From Gracilibacillus ureilyticus (lineage in GTDB: Bacteria > Bacillota > Bacilli > Bacillales > Amphibacillaceae), in contig NZ_FOGL01000020.1 of NCBI RefSeq assembly GCF_900111195.1, positions 11,468-75,467 on the forward strand: 64,000 bases of DNA. The letters run 5' to 3'. Every line of letters starts with the position of its first letter. The stretch's first letter is position 1. Below the pieces are notes generated by a model. The model saw only the letters and a list, made by a program, of their open reading frames with translations, was not told the origin of the DNA and made no database searches. Below, piece after piece: positions 27,183 to 38,011 of the stretch. The translations under genes and the position numbers were made by a program.

Positions 27183-27887
27183 TTATACAAGCATGTGGTA
27201 TCCGAAGAAAAATATAATAAATAAAATGACAGCTGGTAAGAAATCCCCTATCTTAATCTTCGTCAAATTCAGTATATTTAAACCAATCGCCAAAATCAGC
27301 AAACCACCAAGTGCCGTCATTTCTGATATAAATAATTCGAGATACTGATCAGGTATCCATTTATTTATTTGTACAGCTAATAAAGCGATAGTTCCCTGAT
27401 AAAGGACAACTGGGATCACTGAAAAGATCACACCATATCCAAGAGTTGATGCTAACACCATTGCCATAAAGCCATCTAAAAAAGCTTTTGTAATTAATAC
27501 TTCATGGTCCCCTCTTAACCCGCCATCCAGTGCTCCAATAATCGCCATCGCACCAATAACAAAAATCAGGGTAGCTGTCACAAAACCTTCCGTCACATTT
27601 CCTTTACTCTCTTTTGATACTTTACTCTCCAATTTCTGCCCGAATCGGTTTAACTGATTCTCCAGCTGCATCGCTGTACCGATCATTGACCCAATTAATA
27701 TACTTAGCAATATCATAATAATGTTTTCTGCCTGAATCGCCATTTGCAGACCGATTAATGCGACAACTAATCCAATCCCCTGCAATGCGGTCTGTTTTAT
27801 CCGTTCAGGTATGTTGGTGAAAATTAAACCAATACAAGTCCCTGCTACAATGAATGCACCATTAACTAGAGTGCCGAATAATGCCAT
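27183..27887 (-). CDS. DUF554 family membrane protein (YqgA/YdfK-like)
   Basis: Membrane protein with about seven hydrophobic segments, 234 residues from the ATG at 27887. Typical N-terminus LFGTLVNGAFIVAGTCIGL and the internal block FVIGAMAIIGALDGGLRGDHEVLITKAFLDG are DUF554 landmarks. Function unknown. I reject a longer start at 27947 because TTGGAGTTGAC fits as ribosome site for 27887. Located just downstream of parB, reading the same way. Confidence 0.82.
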   Translation of the reverse strand: MALFGTLVNGAFIVAGTCIGLIFTNIPERIKQTALQGIGLVVALIGLQMAIQAENIIMILLSILIGSMIGTAMQLENQLNRFGQKLESKVSKESKGNVTEGFVTATLIFVIGAMAIIGALDGGLRGDHEVLITKAFLDGFMAMVLASTLGYGVIFSVIPVVLYQGTIALLAVQINKWIPDQYLELFISEMTALGGLLILAIGLNILNLTKIKIGDFLPAVILFIIFFFGYHMLV

Positions 27888-27924
27888 TCTGTCAACTCCA
27901 ATCCTCTGCTCACAACATGAAGAA

Positions 27925-27955
27925 GCCTGATCACCTTTACACAGCATGATCAGAC
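27925..27955 (-). terminator. Weak hairpin after parB
   Basis: GTCTGATCA and TGATCAGGC arms around a 13-nt loop, followed on the minus strand by TTCTTC. It probably reduces read-through from parA-parB into the DUF554 gene. The tail is poor. Confidence 0.45.
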
Positions 27956-27969
27956 TTTTGTCATTTCAT

Positions 27970-28809
27970 TTAACTTTCCATTTTATCAAGGATACGATTC
28001 AAATCGTCCTCTGAGAAAAATTCAATTTCAATTTTACCTTTTCGTTTACCACGGTTTATTTTTACATTTGTGCCAAAGTAATCTTTCAAGTGATTTTCTT
28101 TCTCTTCAAGGAATATATCCTTCTTTACTTTCTTTTCTGCCTTTTTCTTCTTTTGTTCATTCAGTGATTGAATCAATGCTTCTACTTGTCTTACATTTAA
28201 CTTTTCTGCAGAAATTTTATTTGCTAAAGGAATTACTTTTTCTTTATCCTTAAGTCCTAGCAATGCTCGGCCATGCCCCATGGATATAGTGCCATGATTT
28301 ATTTTTGCAATAACTTCTTCAGGCAGGCTCAAAAGACGGATTAGGTTAGCGATATGTGACCTGCTTTTTCCTAACCTTTGTGCTAATGTATCCTGAGTAA
28401 TCCCTAGTTCATTAATCAGACGGTCATATGCATTTGCTTCCTCAATAGGAGTTAAATCTTCTCTCTGAATATTTTCCAGCAGAGCAAATTCCATCATTTG
28501 ATCATCTGTTAACTTCTTTACAATAGCAGGTATTGTTTTTAAATTTGCCTCTTTAGCAGCTCTGTACCTTCGTTCTCCTACAACAATTTCGTAGCCCCGT
28601 ACACTTTTTCTAACAATAACAGGCTGAAGCACCCCATGCTGCAGGATCGATTCCTTTAACTCTTCAATAGCGTCCGCTTCGAATACCTTACGAGGTTGAT
28701 AAGGATTAGGGCGACATTTCGCTAAAGAAATTTCTTCAATCAACTCTTCTGACTTCTCATCCATTTCAGAAAAAAACGCATCTAAACCTTTCCCTAACCC
28801 TTTAGCCAT
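27970..28809 (-). CDS. parB: Chromosome partitioning protein ParB (Spo0J)
   Basis: CTPase clamp that loads at parS, spreads, recruits SMC and regulates ParA. N-terminal ParB/Srx domain (about 20-110) with [11 protein letters not shown], the CTP-binding region; central helix-turn-helix (about 120-200; [22 protein letters not shown]); C-terminal dimer domain. 279 residues with ATG at 28809, which has GGAAGTG upstream; the longer TTG start adds two residues. It overlaps the end of parA by 8 nt. Two parS sites are in this window. Confidence 0.96.
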   Translation of the reverse strand: MAKGLGKGLDAFFSEMDEKSEELIEEISLAKCRPNPYQPRKVFEADAIEELKESILQHGVLQPVIVRKSVRGYEIVVGERRYRAAKEANLKTIPAIVKKLTDDQMMEFALLENIQREDLTPIEEANAYDRLINELGITQDTLAQRLGKSRSHIANLIRLLSLPEEVIAKINHGTISMGHGRALLGLKDKEKVIPLANKISAEKLNVRQVEALIQSLNEQKKKKAEKKVKKDIFLEEKENHLKDYFGTNVKINRGKRKGKIEIEFFSEDDLNRILDKMES

Positions 28810-29563
28810 TAGCAATCACTTCCTTTGCTAAATCTAAGTATACCTCTGCTCCTTTTGATCGTGGATCATATGTGATAATCGGCTGTCCGTGACTTGGTGC
28901 TTCACCCAGCCTTACATTTCTCGGTACAATGGACTGGTAAACTTTACTTTGGAAGTATTTCTTCACCTCTTCAATTACCTGAATACCGAGATTTGTTCTG
29001 GCATCAAGCATTGTTAAAAGTACTCCTTCAATCGCCAGATCCTGATTTAAGTGTTTTTGGACTAACCTGATGGTATTTAGCAGCTGGCTTAATCCCTCTA
29101 ATGCGTAATACTCACATTGGACTGGTATTAATACCGAGTCAGCTGCGGTTAATGCATTAATAGTTAACAGCCCTAATGATGGTGGGCAATCAATAATTAC
29201 ATAATCATACTGATCTCTTAAACTATCGATTGCTTTCTTTAAACGTATCTCACGTGATATGGTGGAAACTAACTCGATTTCAGCACCTGCTAACTGGATC
29301 GTTGCAGGAATGATATCTAAATTATTCATCTTAGTTTGTACCAGTACTTCAGATACATCTATATCATCTACTAATATATTGTAAACACATGAATCAACAT
29401 CTGCCTTATTTACCCCTAATCCGCTTGTCGAATTTCCTTGCGGATCTATGTCCACGAGGAGTATTTTCTTGTCTAAATGTGCCAGACATGCACTTAAATT
29501 GACAGATGAAGTAGTTTTTCCTACGCCACCTTTTTGATTCGCTATCGCAATGACTTTTCCCAT
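28802..29563 (-). CDS. parA: Chromosome partitioning ATPase ParA (Soj)
   Basis: Walker-type ATPase that binds DNA cooperatively, works with ParB in origin segregation and regulates DnaA in B. subtilis. Deviant Walker [14 protein letters not shown] at about 9-21, Walker [11 protein letters not shown] near 120. 253 residues from ATG at 29563, after AGAGGTAGGTGA; TTG at 29584 is a less likely start. Overlaps parB. Confidence 0.96.
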   Translation of the reverse strand: MGKVIAIANQKGGVGKTTSSVNLSACLAHLDKKILLVDIDPQGNSTSGLGVNKADVDSCVYNILVDDIDVSEVLVQTKMNNLDIIPATIQLAGAEIELVSTISREIRLKKAIDSLRDQYDYVIIDCPPSLGLLTINALTAADSVLIPVQCEYYALEGLSQLLNTIRLVQKHLNQDLAIEGVLLTMLDARTNLGIQVIEEVKKYFQSKVYQSIVPRNVRLGEAPSHGQPIITYDPRSKGAEVYLDLAKEVIANG

Positions 29564-29751
29564 GACGTCACCTACCTCTTGCAACTTTTCAAATTTTCTA
29601 CTCTATTATAACACTACTATTTTTATTTTTTCTTAAAACATTAAAAATTTATATTTATTTTTTCATTTATTAGTATATTCGCACACATCCTGTCGAATGA
29701 TGGCCGTCCAATCGAGAATACCTGCTAAGCTTCCTTTTAGTTAATATAAAA

Positions 29752-29784
29752 ATTCACCCACCTTTATGTTCCAGATGAGTGAAT
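29752..29784 (-). terminator. Terminator of noc
   Basis: ATTCAC and GTGAAT arms with an inner CA/TG pair; T-rich tail (TTTTTAT) on the minus strand, right after the noc stop. Confidence 0.7.
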
Positions 29785-29789
29785 ATTGT

Positions 29790-30656
29790 TTATTTCTTCT
29801 TTGGAATTTTTATCGTAATCTGATAATAATCATCAAGGTCCTGTTCATCTGTCTCCAGATCAATCCCCGTTTCAGAAACCATATTCAGAGATTGCCTGAT
29901 TGTATTCATAGCAATTCTCATATCTTTATTAATTCCTTTTAATCTAGGTTTCTTCTTCGGCTTATTATCAGTCATTAACTTCTCTATATATGACTCTGTC
30001 TGCTTAACATTTAAATCTCTTTCAATAATATTCTCTAAGACTTTTAACTGCTGCTCTTCGTCTTTTAAAAGTATAAGTGCTCTCGCATGTCTTTCCGTTA
30101 TCTTCTTTTCTAATATTGCCTGATGCACTTCCTCCGGCAGCTTCAATAAGCGCATCTTGTTTGCGATCGTTGACTGACTCTTTCCAAGCCTTTGAGCAAG
30201 AGCTTCCTGTGTTAACTGATGCAATTCTATCAATTTTAAATAGGCTTTCGCTTCTTCTATTACGGTCAACTCTTCACGCTGCAAATTCTCTATTAATGCA
30301 ACAGATGCCGTCTCTTTATCTGACATTTCCCTGATAATCGCCGGGATTGTTTCCCAGTTTAAACTCGTTGCTGCCCGCCAGCGCCGCTCACCTGCAATAA
30401 TTTCATATTGATCTTCCGTATTTTCTACAGGCCTGACGACTATTGGCTGAATCAACCCATGTGTCTGTAATGTCTGGGCTAATTCTTTTATTTTTTCATC
30501 ATCAAAAATTGACCTTGGCTGATATTGATTTGCCTGAATACTCGATATTGGAAGAAAAACTACCTCATCATGATCAACGGTTACATCCTCTTCCAAATTC
30601 TCTATATCGTCTACTTTATCTCCCATACCAAATAACCGACCAAATGGGTGTAACAT
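29790..30656 (-). CDS. noc: Nucleoid occlusion protein Noc
   Basis: ParB paralogue that binds its own sites around the chromosome, associates with the membrane and blocks division over the nucleoid. An N-terminal amphipathic stretch ([14 protein letters not shown]) fits the membrane-targeting helix. Then ParB/Srx domain with [11 protein letters not shown] and helix-turn-helix [21 protein letters not shown]. 288 residues from ATG at 30656, preceded by GGTGG; a TTG two codons earlier is possible. Location next to rsmG and parA matches Bacillus. I saw no ATTTCCCGGGAAAT Noc site in this window. Confidence 0.94.
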   Translation of the reverse strand: MLHPFGRLFGMGDKVDDIENLEEDVTVDHDEVVFLPISSIQANQYQPRSIFDDEKIKELAQTLQTHGLIQPIVVRPVENTEDQYEIIAGERRWRAATSLNWETIPAIIREMSDKETASVALIENLQREELTVIEEAKAYLKLIELHQLTQEALAQRLGKSQSTIANKMRLLKLPEEVHQAILEKKITERHARALILLKDEEQQLKVLENIIERDLNVKQTESYIEKLMTDNKPKKKPRLKGINKDMRIAMNTIRQSLNMVSETGIDLETDEQDLDDYYQITIKIPKKK

Positions 30657-30815
30657 AAACAAACACCACCTTCATAAAACTTAACCGAATAATAGTAACA
30701 AATGATATCAGAAAAGCGCCCGATTAGCAGCTGGCACTTGAAGCTAACCATCTCCGTCAGAAAAACTTGCTTTATTCATGAAAGCAAGTCAAAGAAGCCG
30801 ATCCATATTCCAAAA

Positions 30816-30831
30816 TGTTTCACGTGGAACA
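30816..30831. promoter_or_regulatory. parS site (ParB/Spo0J binding), copy 2
   Basis: TGTTTCACGTGGAACA is the exact reverse complement of the parS copy at 25789. It lies in the 278-bp gap between noc and rsmG, 7 kb from oriC. Confidence 0.95.
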
Positions 30832-30934
30832 TGCACTTATAATCTCTATTCTTATTTTATCATAAACAAATTGAAATAAGATAGTAAAATATTCGTAATA
30901 TTTACTTTTCATAACAATATTTTTAGACAAAATT

Positions 30935-31651
30935 TTAAGATAGCGGTGTTTTATTAGGAACCCCTGGCTTACGCGGGAATTTCTTTGGTGTTTTTCTTCT
31001 TTTATTTAGAATGACAATATTTCTCTCCCCATTGTCTTCTGGTAATTGGAATGTTTCAATCTTGTCCAGTTTTCCGCCAAGCAATTCAATAGCAGCATCA
31101 GCATCCTTCATTTCTTCTGCAGCATTTGACCCTTTCATTGCAATAAATACACCATTTGTACGGGCTAAAGGTAAACATAATTCACTTAACACAGACATTC
31201 TTGCCACAGCACGTGCTAACACGACATCATAGCGGTGGCGAAACTGTTCATCCTGTCCAAAAATTTCCGCCCTGTTATGATGGAATGATACCCCTTCCAA
31301 TCCCAGGTTTGCTGCTAAATGGTTTAAGAAAGTAATCCTTTTTTTTAATGAATCCACGATTGTCACATGAATGTTAGGAAAACAAATTTTTAGCGGAATA
31401 CTCGGAAACCCTGCCCCAGCACCTACATCGCATAAATGAATATCCTTTGTAAAGTCAAAATAAAATGCCGCCGAAATGGAATCATAAAAATGCTTCACGT
31501 AAACTTCTTCTTTTTCCGTTATTGCTGTTAAATTCATTTTTTCGTTCCACTCGACCAATAATTGATAATATGTTTCAAATTGAGCCATCTGGTGATCAGA
31601 CAGCTCAATTCCTTTCTGTTTTAACTGTTCCCGAAAAGCATTTACATTCAT
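30935..31651 (-). CDS. rsmG: 16S rRNA (guanine-527 N7)-methyltransferase RsmG
   Basis: Methylates G527 of 16S rRNA using SAM; loss gives low-level streptomycin resistance. SAM-binding motif [14 protein letters not shown] near 78. Also visible: [14 protein letters not shown] and the basic C-terminus [16 protein letters not shown]. 238 residues, standard. Fourth gene of the mnmE-mnmG-rsmG group on the minus strand, 47 bp after mnmG. Confidence 0.96.
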   Translation of the reverse strand: MNVNAFREQLKQKGIELSDHQMAQFETYYQLLVEWNEKMNLTAITEKEEVYVKHFYDSISAAFYFDFTKDIHLCDVGAGAGFPSIPLKICFPNIHVTIVDSLKKRITFLNHLAANLGLEGVSFHHNRAEIFGQDEQFRHRYDVVLARAVARMSVLSELCLPLARTNGVFIAMKGSNAAEEMKDADAAIELLGGKLDKIETFQLPEDNGERNIVILNKRRKTPKKFPRKPGVPNKTPLS

Positions 31652-31698
31652 AGAAATACATGCTCCTTTTGTTTAAGTGCGTCTTAAAGGTAAATCAA

Positions 31699-33591
31699 TT
31701 ATTCATTTGAAACCTTTGCTACATTTCCCTGTTCAATATATACAAGTAAAATCGACACATCAGCTGGATTGACACCAGCTATACGCGAAGCCTGTGCAAC
31801 AGACAGTGGGCGAACTTTTTTCAGTTTCTCTCTTGCTTCTGTTGCGATACCGCTAATAGCATCATAATCAATGTTGTCTGGAATTAACTTATTTTCCATC
31901 TTCTTCATTCTGTCTACTTGCTGATTCGATTTGACGATATATCCCTGATATTTAATCTGGATTTCTACTTGTTCCTTCACATCATCAGCTAAATCAAGTT
32001 CCGGCGGGCAAACCTGATCGATGATATCATATGTTACTTCCGGACGTTTTAACAGATCATATGCCAAAATACCATCCTTTAATCGAGTTCCGCCAATTTG
32101 TTCCATCAATGACTGTAATTGTTCAGTTGGCTTTAAACGGATTTCCTGCAGACGCTGTTTTTCTTCTTCAATGAGACGTTTTTTCTCTTCAAAGCGTTGG
32201 TAACGTTCTTCCGAAATTAATCCAAGCTTGTAGCCAATATCCGTTAATCGTAAATCAGCATTGTCATGTCTTAGTAAAAGACGGTATTCGGCACGTGATG
32301 TCAATAAGCGATAAGGTTCGTTTGTTCCTTTTGTCACTAAATCATCTATTAACACACCGATATATGCCTGAGAACGATCTAAAATAAGTGTGTCTTTATT
32401 CAATGCTTTTGCCGCAGCGTTAATCCCTGCCATAATCCCCTGGCCTGCCGCTTCCTCATAGCCTGACGTACCATTAATCTGACCTGCAGTGAAAACACCT
32501 TCGACATTTTTTACTTCCAGTGTTGGCCATAATTGTGTTGGCACGACCGCATCATATTCAATGGCATATCCTGCCCGCATAATTTCTGCTTCTTCGAGAC
32601 CTGGTATACTTCTGAGGATTTCCCTCTGCACATACTCCGGTAATGAAGTAGATAAACCTTGAACATATACTTCTTCTGTGTTTCTTCCTTCTGGTTCAAG
32701 GAAAATCTGATGCCGCGGCTTATCATGGAACCGGACAATTTTATCTTCAATGGATGGACAGTAACGCGGGCCAGTTCCTTTAATCATCCCTGAATACATT
32801 GCAGACAAACCAAGGTTTTCATTAATAATGTTGTGTGTATTTTCATTCGTGTATGTCAGCCAGCAAGGGATCTGGTCCGTAATTGCTTCTGTTGTTTCAT
32901 AGGAAAAGTGCTGTGGATTTTCATCACCTGGCTGAATTTCCGTTTTGCTGTAATCAATGGAATGATTAATGACCCTTGGTGGTGTCCCTGTTTTAAAGCG
33001 GACTAATTCGAATCCCAGTTCTTCCAGATTCTCAGCCAGCTTCACACTTGCACGCTGGTTGTTTGGACCACTTTCATAAGATATATCCCCTATAATGACA
33101 CGCCCGCGCATAAATGTACCTGTCGTAATAATGACAGATTTCGCACGGTATAATGCTTTCGTTTCCGTTATTACACCCTGACACTTTCCATCTTCTATTA
33201 CTAATTTCTCTACCATTCCCTGTCTTAAGGTAATGTTTGATTCCTGTTCTAATGCTTTCTTCATTTCCTGAATATAGAGCGGTTTATCAGCCTGCGCTCT
33301 TAACGCACGAACTGCAGGGCCTTTCCCTGTATTTAACATCCTCATCTGGATATAGGTTTTATCGATTACTTTCCCCATTAACCCTCCAAGTGCATCAATT
33401 TCCCGTACAACAATACCTTTTGCCGGGCCTCCGATTGACGGGTTACAAGGCATAAATGCGATCATATCCAAGTTCATTGTTAACATTAATGTTTTTGCCC
33501 CGCGTTTTGCAGCGGCATATGCTGCCTCTACTCCAGCATGTCCGGCACCAACAACTATTACATCATATTGACCAGCTTCATATGTTGACAT
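31699..33591 (-). CDS. mnmG: tRNA uridine-34 modification enzyme MnmG (GidA)
   Basis: FAD enzyme that with MnmE adds the carboxymethylaminomethyl group to U34 of certain tRNAs, using methylenetetrahydrofolate and glycine. FAD fold [16 protein letters not shown] near the start; [17 protein letters not shown] and the Cys-containing motifs [10 protein letters not shown] and YCPSIEDK. 630 residues from ATG at 33591, after AAGGAGAATC; a 9-residue longer start is rejected. 27 bp after mnmE. Confidence 0.96.
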   Translation of the reverse strand: MSTYEAGQYDVIVVGAGHAGVEAAYAAAKRGAKTLMLTMNLDMIAFMPCNPSIGGPAKGIVVREIDALGGLMGKVIDKTYIQMRMLNTGKGPAVRALRAQADKPLYIQEMKKALEQESNITLRQGMVEKLVIEDGKCQGVITETKALYRAKSVIITTGTFMRGRVIIGDISYESGPNNQRASVKLAENLEELGFELVRFKTGTPPRVINHSIDYSKTEIQPGDENPQHFSYETTEAITDQIPCWLTYTNENTHNIINENLGLSAMYSGMIKGTGPRYCPSIEDKIVRFHDKPRHQIFLEPEGRNTEEVYVQGLSTSLPEYVQREILRSIPGLEEAEIMRAGYAIEYDAVVPTQLWPTLEVKNVEGVFTAGQINGTSGYEEAAGQGIMAGINAAAKALNKDTLILDRSQAYIGVLIDDLVTKGTNEPYRLLTSRAEYRLLLRHDNADLRLTDIGYKLGLISEERYQRFEEKKRLIEEEKQRLQEIRLKPTEQLQSLMEQIGGTRLKDGILAYDLLKRPEVTYDIIDQVCPPELDLADDVKEQVEIQIKYQGYIVKSNQQVDRMKKMENKLIPDNIDYDAISGIATEAREKLKKVRPLSVAQASRIAGVNPADVSILLVYIEQGNVAKVSNE

Positions 33592-33618
33592 TGCTGATTC
33601 TCCTTCTTTCTTTATCAT

Positions 33619-34995
33619 TTATTTTCCTAAACAGAACTGTGAAAACAGTTGATCGATCAAACTGTCCTGTACCGTATCTCCAACAATTTCACCAAGTAAT
33701 TCCCATGCTCTTGTTACATCAATTTGGACTAAATCAATCGGCATTCCGGCATCAATTGCCCCTTTTGCGTCTTCCAGAGCTTTCATTGTTTGCTGCAACA
33801 ACTGAATATGGCGAACATTTGAAACATAAGTAAGATCACCTGAATCAATGTCCCCTGCAAAAAATGTCTCTGCAATGGCGTCCTCTAACTGATCAATACC
33901 TTTATCCTCTATCAATGCTGTTGTAATTACTTTCTGGTTACCGGCCAAACGTTTCACTTCATCTATATCTAATGCCTGAGGTAAATCTGTTTTATTTACT
34001 ATTACAATGTATTCCAATCCTTTAATTGCTTCAAATAACTGTCGATCCTCATCAGACAATGTTTCACCATAATTCAATACAAGTAAAATCAGATCAGATT
34101 CTTTAAGAACTTTCCTTGATCTTTCTACACCGATCTTTTCTACAATATCTTCCGTTTCACGGATTCCTGCCGTATCAACAAGCCTTAGTGGAATTCCTCT
34201 AATGTTGACATATTCTTCAATTACATCCCTTGTTGTACCAGGTATATCTGTAACAATTGCTTTCGTTTCATGTACTAATGCATTAAGCAAAGAGGATTTC
34301 CCGACATTGGGTCTTCCTATAATTGCTGTTGCAATACCTTCCCGCAATATTTTACCTTGGCGAGCCATGCTCAACAGCCGCTCTACCTCCTGGTATACTT
34401 CTTCTGTCTTTTCCCGTAATAACTGATGCGACATTTCCTCCACATCATCATATTCCGGATAATCTATATTAACTTCGACATGTGCTACTGTTTCTATTAG
34501 TGATTGCCGAAGTTGATTGACTAATTTCGATAACTTACCATCTAATTGCTTTAATGCAATGTTCATTGCTTTATCAGTTTTCGCGCGAATTAAATCCATT
34601 ACTGCTTCAGCCTGCGATAAATCAATTCTTCCATTTAAAAAAGCACGCTTCGTAAATTCACCTGGTTCAGCTAACCGTGCTCCTCTTGATAAAACAATTT
34701 CCAGCAAGCGGTTTACAGATGCTAACCCGCCATGACAGTTAATTTCAATGACATCTTCTTTTGTAAAAGTTTTCGGTCCTTTCATCACTGTCACCATTAC
34801 TTCCTCGACCATCTCACTTGTAACAGGATCGAGCAGCTTTCCGTAATGAATCGTATGGGAATCGACATTTGTCAGGTCTTTCCCATCAAATAAAGGATTG
34901 ACAATAGAAACTGCTTCCTCCCCGCTTAAACGAACAATGGCAATGGCCCCTTCACCAATCGGTGTAGATATTGCTGCAATTGTATCCTTCTCCAT
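33619..34995 (-). CDS. mnmE: tRNA modification GTPase MnmE (TrmE)
   Basis: Potassium-activated GTPase partner of MnmG. N-terminal folate-binding domain (about 1-118), helical domain and inserted G domain (about 220-375; G1 [15 protein letters not shown]3 [10 protein letters not shown]4 NKTD). The conserved C-terminal FCLGK with catalytic Cys is present. 458 residues. First gene of mnmE-mnmG-rsmG. Upstream gap of 384 bp holds DnaA boxes and the jag terminator. Confidence 0.97.
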   Translation of the reverse strand: MEKDTIAAISTPIGEGAIAIVRLSGEEAVSIVNPLFDGKDLTNVDSHTIHYGKLLDPVTSEMVEEVMVTVMKGPKTFTKEDVIEINCHGGLASVNRLLEIVLSRGARLAEPGEFTKRAFLNGRIDLSQAEAVMDLIRAKTDKAMNIALKQLDGKLSKLVNQLRQSLIETVAHVEVNIDYPEYDDVEEMSHQLLREKTEEVYQEVERLLSMARQGKILREGIATAIIGRPNVGKSSLLNALVHETKAIVTDIPGTTRDVIEEYVNIRGIPLRLVDTAGIRETEDIVEKIGVERSRKVLKESDLILLVLNYGETLSDEDRQLFEAIKGLEYIVIVNKTDLPQALDIDEVKRLAGNQKVITTALIEDKGIDQLEDAIAETFFAGDIDSGDLTYVSNVRHIQLLQQTMKALEDAKGAIDAGMPIDLVQIDVTRAWELLGEIVGDTVQDSLIDQLFSQFCLGK

Positions 34996-35282
34996 TCTTT
35001 TTTCACCTCCATAAACCCATTTTTATTTATGTTAAATATCCCATTAACTTCTTTTTTTAGAAAAACTACCACTAACTTATTAGAATATCATAACAGGTAC
35101 CCTTTTGAAAAGATATCCACACTAATTTTAGTGTTTATATTACGATTTAAATTATCCACATGTGTATAACTTTTTTTAAAATAATAGTGCCGAATAAACG
35201 GAAAGTCAGTTATTCACAGCCTTAACGAAGACAATATTTAGATAACTGCCAATTCCGGTGTGCCTTTAAATTTCAGTCAACA
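34996..35282. promoter_or_regulatory. Gap upstream of mnmE with DnaA-box-like sites
   Basis: No gene here. One perfect DnaA box (TTATCCACA, 35152-35160) and near matches ATATCCACA (35113-35121), TGTGTATAA (35161-35169) and TTATTCACA (35210-35218) lie within 106 bp, 3-4 kb from oriC. The mnmE promoter should be in the same segment, but I cannot pick it with confidence. Confidence 0.6.
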
Positions 35283-35330
35283 CAAAAAAACCGAACTACT
35301 TCGAATCATTTCATTCGATCATAGTTCAGC
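35283..35330 (-). terminator. Terminator of spoIIIJ-jag
   Basis: Long imperfect hairpin (GAACTA/TAGTTC outer, TCGAAT/ATTCGA inner), followed on the minus strand by GGTTTTTTTGTG, 50 bp after the jag stop. Confidence 0.8.
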
Positions 35331-35379
35331 TTTTAGTTAGTACTTATTAACCATACACTTAAATAATTTCATTAAAAGG

Positions 35380-36000
35380 TTATTTTGCCGGATGGATAAC
35401 GACATACCGGTTCGGTTCTGTTCCTTCTGAATCTGTAGTTATCTTTCTGTTATTTTGCAAAGCTGTATGAATAATCTTTCTTTCATATGATGGCATTGGT
35501 TCAATTTTCACACTCCGCCTCGTTTGTACTGCTCGTTCTGCCAGACGGTTCGCTAACTGAATTAATGTTTCTTTCCTTCTTGCGCGGTAACCTTCTGCAT
35601 CAACAATGACGGTATAATATTTATCCGCAAACTGATGTATGGCCAATTGAGCTAAATATTGAATGGCATTAAGTGTCTGCCCTCTTTTGCCAATTAACAT
35701 GGCAATTTTCTCACCGCTTAATTCACATGTAATTTGATTATTCTGCACTGTTAGTTCTACCTGAAGACTTTCATCAAATTCCTTGACAATTTTACGGATA
35801 TATTCTTCCAGTTTTTCGGCTGGATTTTCATTTTGAATCACTTTAACTATTGCAGGCTTTGAACCAAATAAACCTAAAATCCCTTTTTTACCTTCATCAA
35901 TGATTTCAATCTTTGCCTGGTCCTCTGTGATGTTTAACTGCTGTAATGCCGATTGGACCGCTGCATCAACTGTTTGTCCAGTAGCAGTTATTTGTCTCAC
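35380..36000 (-). CDS. jag: RNA-binding protein Jag (KhpB)
   Basis: RNA-binding protein, partner of KhpA, linked to cell elongation and small-RNA control in Firmicutes. Jag-N domain at 1-50 ([17 protein letters not shown] and [12 protein letters not shown]), KH domain (about 75-150; [15 protein letters not shown]) and C-terminal R3H domain ([14 protein letters not shown]-type block near 180). 206 residues. Start overlaps the spoIIIJ stop by 4 nt, as usual for this pair. Confidence 0.94.
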   Translation of the reverse strand: MRQITATGQTVDAAVQSALQQLNITEDQAKIEIIDEGKKGILGLFGSKPAIVKVIQNENPAEKLEEYIRKIVKEFDESLQVELTVQNNQITCELSGEKIAMLIGKRGQTLNAIQYLAQLAIHQFADKYYTVIVDAEGYRARRKETLIQLANRLAERAVQTRRSVKIEPMPSYERKIIHTALQNNRKITTDSEGTEPNRYVVIHPAK

Positions 36001-36797
36001 TTCTTCGATCCTCCTGTAGCATTCTTCTCATCATCCATTTTCTTCATCATCGGATTTTTCACTAATAATGTCTGGAAAATCATAAAAATGTTACCAACTG
36101 CCCAATACAATGCTAGTGCTGCTGGGAAGAATATTGCAAATACCCCAATCATGACAGGCATGATGTATAGCATTAACGTCATTTGCGGCATCATGGAGTT
36201 CTGCGCCATGTTCGTTCCGGACATCATTAATTTCTGCTGTAAAAATGTAAATACAGCTGTTAATATTGGCAAAATATAATATGGGTCTGGCTGGTCTAAT
36301 TGAAACCATAAGAAATCGTGGTTATCTAACTCACCTGTACGCATAATCGCATGATAGAATGCTAACAGAATTGGCATTTGCACAATAATCGGCAAACATC
36401 CAGCTAACGGATTCGCCCCGCTCTTCTGGAATAACTCCATCGTTTCCTGCTGCAGCTTCGTTTGTGTCTGCTGATCTTTTGAGCTGTATTTCTCTCTCAA
36501 TTTCTGTAATTCCGGCTGGATCTCCTGCATTGCTTTTGAACTTTTTAATTGCTTTATATTTAGTGGCAATAAAATCAAACGAATTAATATCGTAACAATA
36601 ACAATCGATAAACCGTATCCATAATCAGCCTGGAAAAATTCAGCTACTTTAACTAGTAACCATGATAATGGATAAACAAAAAAACTGTTCCAAATCCCTT
36701 CACTTTCCGCTGTAATATCCTGGTCTACCTCTGTACAGCCGGAAAGCAATACTAATACTGCTACTAAACCTGTTAATAACAGGAGCTTCTTACGCAT
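35997..36797 (-). CDS. spoIIIJ: Membrane protein insertase YidC1 / SpoIIIJ
   Basis: Inserts and folds membrane proteins; the SpoIIIJ paralogue is needed for sigma-G activity in the forespore. Lipoprotein signal with lipobox LLSG-C (Cys21), then about five membrane segments. The typical block [22 protein letters not shown] and the short charged tail KNATGGSKK are visible. 266 residues. Follows rnpA; overlaps jag. Confidence 0.94.
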   Translation of the reverse strand: MRKKLLLLTGLVAVLVLLSGCTEVDQDITAESEGIWNSFFVYPLSWLLVKVAEFFQADYGYGLSIVIVTILIRLILLPLNIKQLKSSKAMQEIQPELQKLREKYSSKDQQTQTKLQQETMELFQKSGANPLAGCLPIIVQMPILLAFYHAIMRTGELDNHDFLWFQLDQPDPYYILPILTAVFTFLQQKLMMSGTNMAQNSMMPQMTLMLYIMPVMIGVFAIFFPAALALYWAVGNIFMIFQTLLVKNPMMKKMDDEKNATGGSKK

Positions 36798-36847
36798 CTT
36801 TATCCTCCTTAAACCTGCACATTCTTTTCTGTTCCTTTATGTATTCA

Positions 36848-37192
36848 TTACTTTTTCATCAACAACCCTGTCTTGTACAACAAGTGCTGGACACTTTTTT
36901 TTACATCGTGAAAGTCACAATCTCTTACAGGTTGTCTAGCAATGATAATTATATCATAACTTGCATGTATTTCCTCATTTAATTCAAGAAATGCCTGTCT
37001 TAAATATCGTTTAATCTGATTCCGAACAACTGCATTACCAATTTTCTTGCTGACAGACAAACCAACACGGTAATGTGCCTGATCCCTCTTATTTAAATAA
37101 TAAATAACTAACTGCCTGTTTGCAAAAGAAGCGCCATTTTTGAATACTTTTTGAAATTCACTATTTTTTTTGATTCGAAATGCTTTCTTCAT
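36848..37192 (-). CDS. rnpA: Ribonuclease P protein component
   Basis: Basic protein that assists the catalytic RNA of RNase P in removing tRNA 5' leaders. Family block GLSVSKKIGNAVVRNQIKRYLRQ (with the RNR-type motif altered only at N-Q) near 48-70. 114 residues from ATG at 37192, preceded by GGAGG; the 6-residue longer start overlaps the ribosome site. Between rpmH and spoIIIJ as in nearly all bacteria. Confidence 0.96.
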   Translation of the reverse strand: MKKAFRIKKNSEFQKVFKNGASFANRQLVIYYLNKRDQAHYRVGLSVSKKIGNAVVRNQIKRYLRQAFLELNEEIHASYDIIIIARQPVRDCDFHDVKKSVQHLLYKTGLLMKK

Positions 37193-37309
37193 TACTACCA
37201 GCGCCTCCATTACTCATTACAAAACTAACCTCGTCATTATTATTATGTCACATTTTAGCATCATTATAAAATCATACTATAATTCTCTTTCCGCTAAATT
37301 TTAAGAAGA

Positions 37310-37335
37310 AAAAGACCACTGACAAAATCAGTGGC
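37310..37335 (-). terminator. Hairpin between rpmH and rnpA
   Basis: CCACTGA and TCAGTGG arms with a 5-nt AT loop, followed on the minus strand by TCTTTTTCTTC, starting right after the rpmH stop. It could terminate or attenuate, lowering rnpA relative to rpmH. Confidence 0.7.
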
Positions 37336-37470
37336 CTATGCAGATAATACTTTTCTACCCTTCTTACGACGACGAGCAAGTACTTTGCGTCCATTTTTTG
37401 TGCTCATGCGCGCACGGAATCCATGAACTTTTTTACGTTTACGATTATTTGGTTGAAATGTACGTTTCAT
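37336..37470 (-). CDS. rpmH: 50S ribosomal protein L34
   Basis: Very small, very basic large-subunit protein. I translated it directly: 44 residues, [18 protein letters not shown] at the start and [16 protein letters not shown] at the end, stop TAG at 37336-37338. Ribosome site GGGAGGTG upstream. First gene of the rpmH-rnpA group, divergent from dnaA across oriC. Confidence 0.98.
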   Translation of the reverse strand: MKRTFQPNNRKRKKVHGFRARMSTKNGRKVLARRRKKGRKVLSA

Positions 37471-37619
37471 TATATATGCACCTCCCTGAGGAATGATAAA
37501 AATCATTATCGATTAGACAGTCTTACTCATTATACTTTCTATCAGGTTAGTAGTCAATGTAAAGTTATATTTTTTTGATAACATCCCCTGCTATATAACA
37601 GAAAATATATTAGGTTGTT

Positions 37620-37960
37620 ATATAACAGAAGGCCTGTGGATAGATTTTTCATCTGTCTTGACTTATTCATTCTATTATCGACAAATTGTGCACATATTTT
37701 ACCCATGAGGATAAAAACAACTCACATTTTGTCTAACTTGTGGATAAGTATTGATAAAACATTGCAATAATTGGCTTTTTTTGATACTATATATATGTTT
37801 TATATTGTTAATAATAATTTATCCATACTAGTTTATCCACAGAGTGTGGATAATGTGTGGACAACAATTCACACTCTGTTTAATTAATTATTCACATGTA
37901 TGTGGAAAACTGATTTTTTTTAGTTTTCCTCTTTTTTATCGGTGAAAAATTATCCACAGC
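37620..37960. other. oriC, upstream DnaA-box cluster (between rpmH and dnaA)
   Basis: Perfect DnaA boxes at 37739-37747 (-), 37833-37841 (+), 37845-37853 (-) and 37950-37958 (+). One-mismatch boxes are at 37635-37643, 37819-37827, 37856-37864, 37888-37896 and 37901-37909. This matches the incA/incB clusters of the bipartite B. subtilis origin. It fills most of the 541-bp gap (37471-38011), which also holds the dnaA promoter. Confidence 0.92.
37762..37790 (+). promoter_or_regulatory. Sigma-A promoter of dnaA
   Basis: TTGCAA (37762-37767) and TACTAT (37785-37790) are 17 bp apart, flanked by perfect DnaA boxes on both sides. DnaA autorepression is expected. Leader about 215 nt. Confidence 0.65.
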
Positions 37961-38011
37961 TTATTCTTTTTAAAAAATGCAAGCAGGGGTTTATGAGAGG
38001 AGGGTTTTTAA

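Noticed and set aside
37676-37685. Possible Spo0A box in oriC (ATCGACAAA)
   Set aside because: One mismatch from the 0A box and a single copy; too weak to claim without a matrix score.
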